Source: JBMNQH01 sp050944035 (GTDB lineage: Bacteria > Bacillota > Clostridia > Oscillospirales > Oscillospiraceae). Taken from it: DNA of 64,000 nt. Numbering within the stretch: position 1 is the stretch's first letter; each line of letters starts with the position of its first letter. Under the pieces are notes generated by a model, which saw nothing but the letters and a program-made list of their open reading frames with translations, was not told where the DNA came from and ran no database searches. Position numbers and translations under genes: made by a program. The DNA lies in the NCBI GenBank assembly GCA_050944035.1, contig JBMNQH010000010.1, forward strand, positions 1 to 64,000, read 5' to 3'. This document shows positions 43,201-50,853 of this stretch, piece by piece.

Positions 43201-45310
43201 TAGCAACCATTTCGGCCTCTTCAAAGTTAACCTGTTTTCCTGAACACATAGCTGTACATTCAATAAAGGTCATTTCATCAGAACCATTATTGATTCTCAT
43301 TGTCAGCAGCTCGACATTATCAATAATGACATTAGAGGCTTGTAATTCTTCCGGAGTTCTCTCTTTTAACCATACTCCGGCAAAAATATGTCCCTGAATC
43401 AGCACAAGCATTGGATGCAAACCAATTGCTTCTAAAAGTGCAGCATAAAGAAGCGTCATGTCCATACAGGTTCCAAGACGCTGCTCCATTATTATTTCAG
43501 GCGTTCTTATTTGCTGACCAGCCGCTGTAAAAAAGCTTACCGGTGGTTCAGCATATACAATGTTTTTCTTCTGCACAGCGGCATATGCAGCTGCAGCAAG
43601 CTCTCTCACTCGATTTGGATCATGAGACTGATATCCTTCAAGAGAAGAATTCTTTCCCCATTTTCCTAAGCGATCTGCTGCATCATGCATTAGGGCAGGG
43701 ATAACAGGATGTGTTGGTATAACAAAGGCAGGCAACAAGAAACGATAGCCTATACCACCCATCCACTGATTATATGCCAGAACCAACATGTGGCCACGCA
43801 CTCCACAGATGGTTTCCCCATTCTTACAAAGTTCTACTGTAATTACGGCATTTACAGCATCCGTCATTCCGACCAATTCTTTTCCTTTTACTTTCAAATG
43901 TGGATCAGGAAGAGAAATTGGCTTTCCGGAAGGAATACTCGGAAGTGATGTTTCATATTTCTCAAAGAATTCAAAATCAGACGTAATCCTGAGAGAAAGG
44001 CCCGTGAGGGGATCTCCTGTATCATTCATAATACGGATTCCCTGGATGGGATTTACTTTATTTTGATATAAAGCATAGTTGAATGCATCCATCTTACCGA
44101 CAAAGACAGCAAGTGCCAAATCTTCGTGATTAGTAAAGTTCTGCATCCCAAACTCTGACTCAGGTTCTTCCTCCTGCTCTTGATCAAAAAGTGGTTTCAT
44201 TTTACAGATAGTATCAAACAGTTCTCTGTTTGCGATAAAGTTATCTGTGAAGGCATTCACTACAATACCTTCTATTTCACTCCCACCGTCCAGTGCCATT
44301 TCAACAGCATGGAGGAACGGCATATTCACTCGTGCGGCATCTTCAAGCTGATCTCTTATTTCTTCAGCACTAGTGAAAGCAGGGAAGAACTGATGGCCAG
44401 AGTTTTCTAGAATGCGAGGAATAAAGCTCATTCCATTCTGGAACACTTCTGCATCTTCACCTTCAAGAGAATCCAAATCCTTTCCATCAGCCTTTAACTT
44501 ATCCATGATTGCTTCAGCCTCACTGGAAAGGTGAACATCACAAGGCACGACAACAGAACTGCTACGCAAAACCGCGAGCAGAAATCCAAACGCATCCTGG
44601 TTTTCTGTATTCTTCAAGAATTCACCGATACAGTACTTTAGAAAGCTTATATCTTCGAGATCTTCTTTTGTTAATTCGTGTTCCTCGTTTAGGTTCACAT
44701 AAATCTCAATCTTATTCTCTTCATTCTGCCGAGCATTAAAGCGGATGGAATCTCCTTTATTTAAGCCGAAGTCCTGTTTAGGCTTTTTCTGAATAACGCC
44801 AAGCAGACAATGATCCCCGATGCCGGTCAAGCGAACAGGAACTTCTTCAACCTGCAAGCCATTTTTTAAGAATGATACCCTAACAATGTCAGGATGCTGA
44901 GTGTCACGAAAGGCATCAAGAAATCCCAATTCTTCTGAGCGGGTTTTCTCCAATTCTTCTGGTGCATCGTACTTTTTCAACGGTTCAATGCGAGGTTTTA
45001 GTTTTTTCTGAAAGCGTGGTTCTAAATCCACAAATGTATCGAATTCGACATCCTTAAGCTCTGAAGCTGGGATTGTAATTCTCTCGCCTTCATAAATATC
45101 TTTAAAATAGAAATACTTAGGGGCCTGTTTTCCTCCGCAGAGAACTTCAAACATAAGTCCTTTCTTCGCATCGATATAGCCATAGCACACTGCGTGGGAG
45201 GATTTTGCGGCATCCGGGCACGCTTGGATCAAATCACGCAGTTTATCATTCAATTTGAAGATGCAGACGTTATGATAGACAGGCCTAAAACCATATTCTG
45301 TTAATAACAT
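37244..45310 (-). CDS. Giant DUF4011-type SF1 helicase with Vsr-like nuclease and DUF4357
   Basis: A 2688-residue protein. A transglutaminase-like fold at about 560-650 has Cys615 in GTCMDMTLLYAALLEAIG and His641 in QGHIFAGVW. A DUF4011-type region follows (about 790-1090, KLLDLSTHNMLLNLPL). SF1 helicase: Walker A GPPGTGKSQT at 1106, Walker B IFDEASQLP at about 1724, then HYRSTHESLIAFSN, EDPLFVKNLENVQGDERD and LNVAFSRAR. A Vsr/MTES-type endonuclease lies at about 2035-2110 (FHVDIAVVDPF, ILLDGDGYRQTKNTRDRE, WALHRVWTIDWW). A Glu/Ala-rich linker at about 2117-2240 leads to a DUF3320-like winged helix (about 2470-2550) and a DUF4357 domain (about 2610-2688, FTVLRGSRI, SPSGAACFVAGASRNGYTEW). Helicase-nuclease proteins of this kind occur in phage-defence islands. 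It starts 29 bases after hsdR with GGAGG and is probably the operon's last gene. Confidence 0.85.
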   Translation of the reverse strand: MLLTEYGFRPVYHNVCIFKLNDKLRDLIQACPDAAKSSHAVCYGYIDAKKGLMFEVLCGGKQAPKYFYFKDIYEGERITIPASELKDVEFDTFVDLEPRFQKKLKPRIEPLKKYDAPEELEKTRSEELGFLDAFRDTQHPDIVRVSFLKNGLQVEEVPVRLTGIGDHCLLGVIQKKPKQDFGLNKGDSIRFNARQNEENKIEIYVNLNEEHELTKEDLEDISFLKYCIGEFLKNTENQDAFGFLLAVLRSSSVVVPCDVHLSSEAEAIMDKLKADGKDLDSLEGEDAEVFQNGMSFIPRILENSGHQFFPAFTSAEEIRDQLEDAARVNMPFLHAVEMALDGGSEIEGIVVNAFTDNFIANRELFDTICKMKPLFDQEQEEEPESEFGMQNFTNHEDLALAVFVGKMDAFNYALYQNKVNPIQGIRIMNDTGDPLTGLSLRITSDFEFFEKYETSLPSIPSGKPISLPDPHLKVKGKELVGMTDAVNAVITVELCKNGETICGVRGHMLVLAYNQWMGGIGYRFLLPAFVIPTHPVIPALMHDAADRLGKWGKNSSLEGYQSHDPNRVRELAAAAYAAVQKKNIVYAEPPVSFFTAAGQQIRTPEIIMEQRLGTCMDMTLLYAALLEAIGLHPMLVLIQGHIFAGVWLKERTPEELQASNVIIDNVELLTMRINNGSDEMTFIECTAMCSGKQVNFEEAEMVAKQSNLDPSTFKMAIDVFLSRFHGIKPIPPRMKEGGEYQIEISDKEDDEITDAPTNLGISIADISDAKPGRKITSKRELWESKLLDLSTHNMLLNLPLNSSIEPIMSSHIDELEDALADGHEFHLLPAAEWIVGLSYTKTDKDGKESKPIQWLQEAIKEQGIFELTNWPVSANFDFNEKFRQEYRNHRLYTYCTPKQLERELTTIYRAARASQQENGVSSLYLAVGLLRWFAEPDSKDPCYAPLILIPIEIVRKSANQGYALHAREDEPHFNTTLLEMLKQNFNIDIGGLNPLPADEHGINIKKAFALVRNALFTVKGWDIVETCVIGNFSFAQFVMWNDIHTAGETLENSNIVRSLIKGHVDWDVSSSPNLDDEQTYLPITVDATQLQAIKMAAHGSTFVLHGPPGTGKSQTITGMIANLMAQGKKVLFVAEKMAALSVVQRRLSSLGIGDFCLELHSDKANKKQVLTQLDKALAIKHPSHRTEYEEYLKRASASRAKLDGYAKHLHKVHECGYSLRELIDLYETVRDSEYYVSFDRNEAGMLTQDQIKQHSALIGQLIALGEAIGGISGHPLTGVRLTSYSADVRGSLHRYVEIYIEAIETVRDAGACVSEKLGVDAPKNKAALSSLKELITLFNEGKDTEPLFLSLLSTDSTPAYAYFTQEEEVIEEEQELLSTWMPEFLKQDMNSILTKHEAAGKKFFGKGSAMAAVTAEVQAYAIAKVTYEQIPVLLQRVKQYQARVQNLQKVYTELPEEVRKLIDQLKSKDVYQSAQEAAFACKKQAEAFPGGLDAIMALAAQTDGEKAFADYKEKHERMLSAEENFNNLLKRKDNNDIENWFESELEFCRYLMRHASELKDWGLYNQVRQECVKVGLMPVVEAYENNLKACELEKSYKKGLYYALINYVISKDDVLSSFSGVTFNESIQQFKKLDDQMLQQTKQEIYYLLASRVPASCDSAEVGMELNLLRKAIGSNARGMSIRTLFDRIPHVLQILCPCMLMSPNSVAQYLAQDNNLFDVVIFDEASQLPTCKAIGALSRAKNAVIVGDPKQMPPTAFFAGSGPEVDDLALDDLDSILDDALALGIPSQHLQWHYRSTHESLIAFSNNQFYENKMYTFPSANDRERHVTAVHVEGLYSKSTNVKEAEAVVEEIVRRFLDPELNKQSIGVVTFNVKQQTLIENLLAKQFQSNPELDLWANGGEDPLFVKNLENVQGDERDVILFSTGYGPDEKDQISMNFGPINKADGGKRLNVAFSRARVTMTIFASLYSSDIKVTENSPEGLIAFRDFLKFAEGQDIRTESSAEAAAKLAKAGILQSICSAITEHGYQCETMVGHSDFHVDIAVVDPFVPTRYMMGILLDGDGYRQTKNTRDREVVQISVLKNLGWALHRVWTIDWWDNREKVLDQLLNKLDALKDASAKKIEEQKAAEEARKVEEAAREAEANRVKAELEAQAAEVVAEDEEAENSERIVDIPVSTTEPVADNPIEEAPVQTEEKQNAIVTSEKVSLDKVPEEQEKPEEQSQNDTSEDAKDQGQALVVILQKVADAKGEIIDKRNNGGALWIVGGKNLTPIMKEFNALGIHFIYKSGGGKATGGKDGWWAKTDVVLPNLKRSVDTTANATQISETKTIESPDDKIVVETPTESIASVSEKPEIQVSIEQVEESVSNNTESTVLTEYVEAVLPMSNISQSEFASPGNKTEIANRILAVLSVEAPILKDTLFRRVWASFGIQKTTSAIDATEKAFKLAKVKTTKQKGIVFCWTADQEPKTYSGIRISNSRTGDEICQQEMKNAVCFVLEEKGELEKDDLIKEVSLVFGYKRLGKNLEAALAVGVQYAKTSGSIVSVAKGKFGLAKGTETTQESVAIPNNEPEVVAKEVSGSPEVMVSVPAGETALYCENENYKAVGVRQGTGFTVLRGSRINAATTPSCPASAIAAREKYAEAIGSDYVLVSDISFASPSGAACFVAGASRNGYTEWHSQDGTMLKDL

Positions 45311-45339
45311 GCCGCTACCTCCTGTATATTAAAGAGTTC

Positions 45340-48300
45340 TTAGTTATTGTTTGGTTTCTTTACGCCATAAGGAGCTGGTGCTTCAGCCACTTTTAAATAA
45401 TCCGTACACATACTGTTGCCATCCAATACATATACAGAAGGCTTCTTTGGCGTTGCTGTAGATGCTGCAGTAACATCGGACATATCTTCGTTATCAGTCC
45501 ACAGTTCACACTGAGTCATAACGGTTTCAAGTGCATCGTCCATACCTTCAGGCGGATACTTATACTTTTTCAGTAGCTTCTTGACCATCATTCGCATTCT
45601 TGCACGAGCAGAGGATTTCTTCTGCCAATCCACAGATCTATTCTTACGAAGCGTTTCTGTCAGTTCTTTTGTAAGAGCTACAAGTTCTGCATTCTCATAG
45701 AAATCTTTAATAGCTTCCGGTCTTGTCAAAGCGTCATAAAACGCAAGCTCCTCGGACGTTAAGCCAAGATCCTCGCCAGCCTGATGACCATTCTTTATCT
45801 CATTTGCAAGCTTCAGCAATTCGTCGATGACTTCCTGATTCGTCAGCATTCCGTTCAGATACTTGTTCATAATTGACTGGATTATGTCACTGAACTTCTG
45901 AGATTTAACAATATTCGTGTGACGATATACAGCGACCTGTTCAGCAATGAGCTTTTTAAGCAATTCAACTGCCAGGTTCTTTTGCTTCATATTAGCAATC
46001 TCATCTAGGAACTTAGGATCAAACAGGGAGAATTCTTCCTTAACTCCATCGAACAGATTGATGACACCATCACTCTTGATGCTCTGTTTCAACAGCTCGT
46101 TAATCTGTTTGTTCAGTTCTGTCAACGAAATCTTTGCCTTACCGCCATCAACTAAAATTCGGTTAGCCATAACACGAACAGCTTCAAAGAATGCTGCTTC
46201 AAGACGTTCTGGTTCCGTAGTCAAGGAAGAACAAAGAGAAAGAGCCTGATGTAACAGGAAGGACTCCTTTAAGAAGTTCTTCATTAGTTCTTCCTTATCC
46301 GGTGCTGCAATGAAGTTCACCGCACCCGAAATCGCCTTAGCACGATCCAAATCAGAACCACGCATGAAAGAATCGTAATCATAACCATACAAAAGATCAC
46401 GACATACTTCCAACTTCTCCTGGAACTTCGGATATGCAACCTTGGCAACGTCAGTATCACCGTAATTCTTACGATCACGAGCCGTGTAATCATTCATAGC
46501 CTGCTTCAAAGCCGAAGCAATACCAACATAGTCGATAACAAGACCGCCCTCTTTATCCTTGAATACACGGTTTACACGGGCAATAGCCTGCATCAAATTG
46601 TGTCCAGACATAGGCTTGTAAACATACATAGTTGCCAGGGAAGGAACATCAAAGCCTGTTAACCACATATCAACAACGATAACAATCTTTAACGGACTGT
46701 TGTTATCCTTAAATTTCTTGGCTAGTTCGTTCTTATGAGCTTTATTGCCAATGATATCGCGCCACTCTTCCGGATCTTTGTTGCTCTCAGTCATAACAAC
46801 AGCAATCTTGTCCGTCCAACCGGGACGTAATTCCAGAATTCGGTGGTAAATATCCATTGCAATACCACGAGAATACGCGACAATCATTGCCTTACCGGTA
46901 AGAAGGTTTGCTCTGTAATTCTCATAATGATCCAAAATATCATAAACAAGAGAATTGATAGTCTGAGGATTACGCAGAACAGCTTCCATCTTACCAAGCA
47001 TCTGCTTGCTTTCCTGAATGACAGCTTCATCAGCTTGTCCTGTTGCTTCAAGCAGATCATACTGATTATCAATCAGCTTAATAGTTTCTTCATCAAGATG
47101 AAGTTTCACGACACGGCTTTCGTAATAGACAGGACGAGTGGCTCCATCTTCAACAGCTTGCGTCATATCATAGATGTCAATATAATCACCAAAAACAGCT
47201 CTGGTGTTGTGATCTTTAGAAGATACCGGTGTTCCTGTGAAGCCAATGAATGTCGCGTTCGGCAGACAATCACGAATAATTCGTGCAGTACCAATTACTC
47301 GCTTAGCCTCTTCTTTGCCATCTTCATTTTTCACCATCTTAATTCGCTCAGTCAGTCCGTACTGACTACGATGAGCTTCATCAGCCATTACTACAATATT
47401 GCGACGCTCAGATAGAGGAAGAGGGGACTCCTCAAATTTCTGCATGGTAGTGAAGATGATGCCATTGGCATTTCTTGCTCCAAGCCAGCTCATCAGATGT
47501 TCACGACTTTTTGCATGTTCCGGAGTCTGACGAAGGAACTTATTGCAGCGTGCAAACTGAGAGAACAACTGGTCGTCCAAATCGTTGCGGTCTGTGATTA
47601 CAACGATGGTGGGACTGTCCAAAGCCTGCTGAAGAAGATGCGCATAAAAGACCATAGACAGGGATTTACCGGATCCCTGGGTATGCCAGAACACGCCACC
47701 TTTTCCGTCTCCACCATCAGCTGCTGCCTTTCTTGTACTCTCAATAGCTTTACGAACTGCGAAATACTGGTGATAACCTGCAAGAATCTTGAATGAAGTC
47801 GTTCCATTGCTATCAAAGCAAATGAAGTTCTTCAGAATATCCATGAAGCGATTGCGTTCAAAAATTCCCTCAAAGAAAGTATCAAACTGTGCATATTGTG
47901 TATTTTCATAGCTGCCGTCTTTTGTCTTCCACTCCATAAAGCGATCTTCGCCAGACGTAATTGTTCCAGCTTTGGATACAGACATATCGCTCATGACACA
48001 GATTGCGTTGTAGATGAACATAGAAGGGATTTCCTTCATGTAATTGCGAATCTGCAAATAAGCTTCCGATGCATCTGTTTCTTCTCTGGAAGGGGACTTC
48101 AACTCAATCAAAACAACCGGCAGACCATTCAGGAATACAAGAATATCTGGGCGCTTGGTGCTGTTCTCTGTATATGTCCACTGATTTGCTACGATAAAGG
48201 AATTATTATCAGGATTCTGATAATCTGCAATATAAACAATATCAGACTTTACCTGTCCTTTATGGTGATAGCTAACTTCAATGCCATTCTGAAGGTAATT

Positions 48301-48546
48301 CATAAAAACGGTATTCTGTTGTACAAGCGTGCCATTCTCGAAGTTTTTTAACTTGTAAAGAGCGTCTTCAATTGCCGCATCGGGCAGGGTGGGATTCAGT
48401 CTGTATAGGGAATCCATAAGGATCTCGTCATACAGAGGGGATTTATAATCTCTTTCGATCTCAGGACCATAGGCATGTTGATAGCCCATGTTCTGGAATA
48501 ATTCAATTACTGAGTTTTCATAATCAGCTTCGATAAATCCTGGCAT
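45340..48546 (-). CDS. hsdR: Type I restriction endonuclease subunit HsdR
   Basis: Motor and nuclease subunit of a type I restriction system, cutting unmethylated DNA after ATP-driven translocation. The N-terminal PD-(D/E)xK nuclease is at about 134-150 (PDILVFLNGLPVVLIELK). SF2 motor: Walker A TQGSGKS (289-295), DEAH box ADEAHRSQYG (about 388-397), GFTGTPV and later VVDMWLTGFDVPSLATMYVYKP and QAIARVNRVF (motif VI). The C-terminal helical domain begins near 780. At 1068 residues the length is standard. The start overlaps the preceding pseudogene stop (TAATG). No inactivating change is seen, so with hsdM and hsdS the system looks functional. Confidence 0.95.
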   Translation of the reverse strand: MPGFIEADYENSVIELFQNMGYQHAYGPEIERDYKSPLYDEILMDSLYRLNPTLPDAAIEDALYKLKNFENGTLVQQNTVFMNYLQNGIEVSYHHKGQVKSDIVYIADYQNPDNNSFIVANQWTYTENSTKRPDILVFLNGLPVVLIELKSPSREETDASEAYLQIRNYMKEIPSMFIYNAICVMSDMSVSKAGTITSGEDRFMEWKTKDGSYENTQYAQFDTFFEGIFERNRFMDILKNFICFDSNGTTSFKILAGYHQYFAVRKAIESTRKAAADGGDGKGGVFWHTQGSGKSLSMVFYAHLLQQALDSPTIVVITDRNDLDDQLFSQFARCNKFLRQTPEHAKSREHLMSWLGARNANGIIFTTMQKFEESPLPLSERRNIVVMADEAHRSQYGLTERIKMVKNEDGKEEAKRVIGTARIIRDCLPNATFIGFTGTPVSSKDHNTRAVFGDYIDIYDMTQAVEDGATRPVYYESRVVKLHLDEETIKLIDNQYDLLEATGQADEAVIQESKQMLGKMEAVLRNPQTINSLVYDILDHYENYRANLLTGKAMIVAYSRGIAMDIYHRILELRPGWTDKIAVVMTESNKDPEEWRDIIGNKAHKNELAKKFKDNNSPLKIVIVVDMWLTGFDVPSLATMYVYKPMSGHNLMQAIARVNRVFKDKEGGLVIDYVGIASALKQAMNDYTARDRKNYGDTDVAKVAYPKFQEKLEVCRDLLYGYDYDSFMRGSDLDRAKAISGAVNFIAAPDKEELMKNFLKESFLLHQALSLCSSLTTEPERLEAAFFEAVRVMANRILVDGGKAKISLTELNKQINELLKQSIKSDGVINLFDGVKEEFSLFDPKFLDEIANMKQKNLAVELLKKLIAEQVAVYRHTNIVKSQKFSDIIQSIMNKYLNGMLTNQEVIDELLKLANEIKNGHQAGEDLGLTSEELAFYDALTRPEAIKDFYENAELVALTKELTETLRKNRSVDWQKKSSARARMRMMVKKLLKKYKYPPEGMDDALETVMTQCELWTDNEDMSDVTAASTATPKKPSVYVLDGNSMCTDYLKVAEAPAPYGVKKPNNN

Positions 48547-49428
48547 TATTCTGTACTCCTTTGCTCTGTATTACCATACTTGGCATTAATTCGGTCAATT
48601 TCTTCTTTTATGATGTTGCCGAATGTACGATCATCCAACTTCTGACTCTCCATAGCAGCTACCGATTTATCTGCAAATGCATCAAATATAGCCTGCTTGC
48701 TTTCCAAGGTTGACACGATTTTTTCATCAACCGTACCTTCGCACAAAAGACGATACACAAGAACATTTCTTGTCTGCCCCATACGATAAGCACGGGAAAT
48801 TGCTTGATTTTCAATAGATGGCTTAAACTGCGGTTCACACAAGATGACCACGCTCGCAGACTGAATATTTAATCCTGTTCCGCCTGACTGAATCTGCACA
48901 ACAAGAACTGTTTCTGCAGGTGCTTTGTCAAACTCATCAATAACCTCTTGTCTACGTTGCGGCGTTACGGAACCGTTTATTGGGTTCGTACACCTGTCAC
49001 CAAGCAGCATTGATACTTTTCGAATCGTATCCAGGAAGAAAGAGAATACAATCACTTTTCTTCCTTCGGATTCTGCTTCGTTTACCGATTCAATCAAGCG
49101 AGCTGCTTTCGAAGAGTCATTTTGCTTTCAATGAGATCAGGAAGTCAGTTAGAACATCCTCACGTTTTCTTCTGTAATAAACAGGAGCAACAGCTTTCCG
49201 AAATTGTGGTGCAGCTGACATAAATGCCATTCCCTGTACCTGTGAAGCAATTCCTGGCTGCAGAATACGAATGAGTGATATCATCTCATCAACTTTATTC
49301 TCCAAAGCTTCCTTTACTCTTGAACGATACTTCTCCACAGAGGCTTCTGCACTATTCAGTTTTTCAATTGTCTTATGATGCCTTTCTAGTATTCTCTTGG
49401 CATCAGTAGGGCTGAATGGTCTTGCCAT
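48546..49428 (-). pseudogene. Decayed SNF2-family helicase between hsdS and hsdR
   Basis: Two adjacent fragments of one SNF2-like ATPase. The first (49428-49117) starts MARPFSPTDAKRILERHHKTI and ends in VAPVYYRRKREDVLTD, then shifts frame: the next bases read LPDLIESK in another frame, as expected for this family. The second (from about 49130 to 48546) holds the C-terminal RecA domain: KVIVFSFFLDTIRKV, GGTGLNIQSASVVI and motif VI QAISRAYRMGQTR. The whole N-terminal RecA domain with Walker A and part of the middle are missing, so at least two deletions and one frameshift have occurred. The C-terminal fragment (from ATG 49097) may still be translated, since hsdR starts at its stop codon. Confidence 0.78.
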
Positions 49429-49474
49429 TTACAGCACCTCCATGAACTAGTATTTTAAACAAGAATTTAGCTGC

Positions 49475-49681
49475 TTAGGCTTTGAGTTTTTGATACTGCT
49501 TTTTCCATGAGCGAGACGGTTTACGGCAAATATGATCATCTGTCACAAAAGCACATACACCTTCAAGGCTATTGGATCCACAAATGTCAGGATTGTTCTG
49601 TCGGCAACCGTAAGTCTGGCTCTCGGAATCTTGTTCGTGTAACTGAGCGTTGAAAGGAACTCTTAATTCTTTTTCGGTCAC
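49475..49681 (-). CDS. Small four-cysteine protein of the restriction operon
   Basis: A 68-residue protein of unknown function. It contains four Cys (26, 34, 43, 52) within YGCRQNNPDIC ... GVCAFVTDDHIC, spaced to suit a metal site, and a basic C-terminus (RKPSRSWKKQYQKLKA). The start is GTG 49681, overlapping the hsdS stop as GTGA and following a strong GGAGGTGG site, so translation is coupled to hsdS. Coupling argues that it is real and works with the restriction system or the SNF2 helicase that followed it. I do not recognise a named family. Confidence 0.7.
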   Translation of the reverse strand: MTEKELRVPFNAQLHEQDSESQTYGCRQNNPDICGSNSLEGVCAFVTDDHICRKPSRSWKKQYQKLKA

Positions 49682-50853
49682 AGTTCCACCTCCGACAAGT
49701 CAAGTGAACCGCTCATTAATTGAGGAAGCAGTTCGTTACGAAGTGTTGCAAGTTTACGTTTCTCTATGCGGTTAGCAATTATCAGGTCATATATTGGTTG
49801 AAGAAGTGATCCGATCCGTGTGTAATCATTATCTGAAGGAATCAACACTGAAGATTTTGCCAATTCTTCGCGTTTTATGTGTCCCATGGTTGTTGCCATA
49901 TCCGCTGCTAATGCAACAAATTTTTCCAGATGGAAATTTGTCCAAGCATAATAGAACCACTTATCAAATACTTTAGATGTCACCTTGAAAAGGTGTTGAT
50001 TAAGTCCGCAAGTATCGCCACACCAAAAATCCACAAGAAGGCTACCTGACCATGAGAAAATCACATCTCCATCGTGCACGATGTATTCAGGCTTAATTGA
50101 AGGCGAGCATAATTCGCTGCTGGCATCACATGAGCCTTGGCGAAGTTCTTTGATCTTGAGAACCGGAATACCTTGCTCGCCTTCTTTTGGACGAAACTTC
50201 TGCATAGCAAGTCCGTTGAGGTAATCCGCAATCTCTAAAAGATTACCTTCTTTCCAGCCTTCAGGTAGTTGTCCATCAAAGGAAAGAAATTCTTGCGTAA
50301 AAATACTTTGCGCTTGTTGCTCTAAATTCCAGTTTATCTCTGTATTTAATGCGATCTTGTCATCTATAGACTTTAATAAGGCACCGATTTTCTTCTGTTC
50401 ACTTAATGGCGGAACCTCAATTTCTAAGCGCTGAACAACATCTGTTTGTACTCGTTGTCTTCCAGATGAGCCAACCATTGATTTTATTGCAGGCTCTCTT
50501 ACCATAGGACTACAAACTAGATAATAAAGATAGTCTGGATCAGAGATTCCTTCTTTCGCACGGAACACAATATATTCAGTGGATCCAAAGCCTACTTCAT
50601 TGTCATCGAGTATGCTTACCTTTGCAGTCTTTCCGTTCTCAAGACATGGCGTAATTCTTGCCATGATAGTATCTCCGTTACGAAATTTTGTTCCACCAGA
50701 AAAGGCCTCAATTGAATATTTGGGAACATCTCTGCAAAATGGCTGAAGCTTATCCATGCCAATCTTTTTTGCCATTGTTCCTTTTGAAATAGATTCTCTT
50801 GGGTTAAAGTCTGCAATATCTGATAATTGCTGTGTAGTCCAATTAGATTTCAT
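49678..50853 (-). CDS. hsdS: Type I restriction specificity subunit HsdS
   Basis: Recognises the target sequence for both methylation and cleavage. Two target-recognition domains (about 1-140 and 195-340) are separated by two conserved helical spacers, LSEQKKIGALLKSIDDKIALNTEINWNLEQQAQSIF and the C-terminal IGSLLQPIYDLIIANRIEKRKLATLRNELLPQLMSG. ATG 50853 (MKSNWTTQQLSDIADF) overlaps the hsdM end by 11 bases; the extension to 50910 lies inside hsdM. The target cannot be deduced from sequence. No second hsdS or invertase is nearby, so phase variation is not indicated. Confidence 0.93.
   Translation of the reverse strand: MKSNWTTQQLSDIADFNPRESISKGTMAKKIGMDKLQPFCRDVPKYSIEAFSGGTKFRNGDTIMARITPCLENGKTAKVSILDDNEVGFGSTEYIVFRAKEGISDPDYLYYLVCSPMVREPAIKSMVGSSGRQRVQTDVVQRLEIEVPPLSEQKKIGALLKSIDDKIALNTEINWNLEQQAQSIFTQEFLSFDGQLPEGWKEGNLLEIADYLNGLAMQKFRPKEGEQGIPVLKIKELRQGSCDASSELCSPSIKPEYIVHDGDVIFSWSGSLLVDFWCGDTCGLNQHLFKVTSKVFDKWFYYAWTNFHLEKFVALAADMATTMGHIKREELAKSSVLIPSDNDYTRIGSLLQPIYDLIIANRIEKRKLATLRNELLPQLMSGSLDLSEVEL

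Noticed and set aside
46843..47415. 190-residue plus-strand ORF antisense to hsdR
   Set aside because: Lies wholly within the helicase region of hsdR and has no recognisable features.
49675..49690. Separate start for the small Cys protein at a downstream ATG
   Set aside because: No ATG is suitably placed; GTG 49681 with GGAGGTGG and the GTGA overlap is far better supported.
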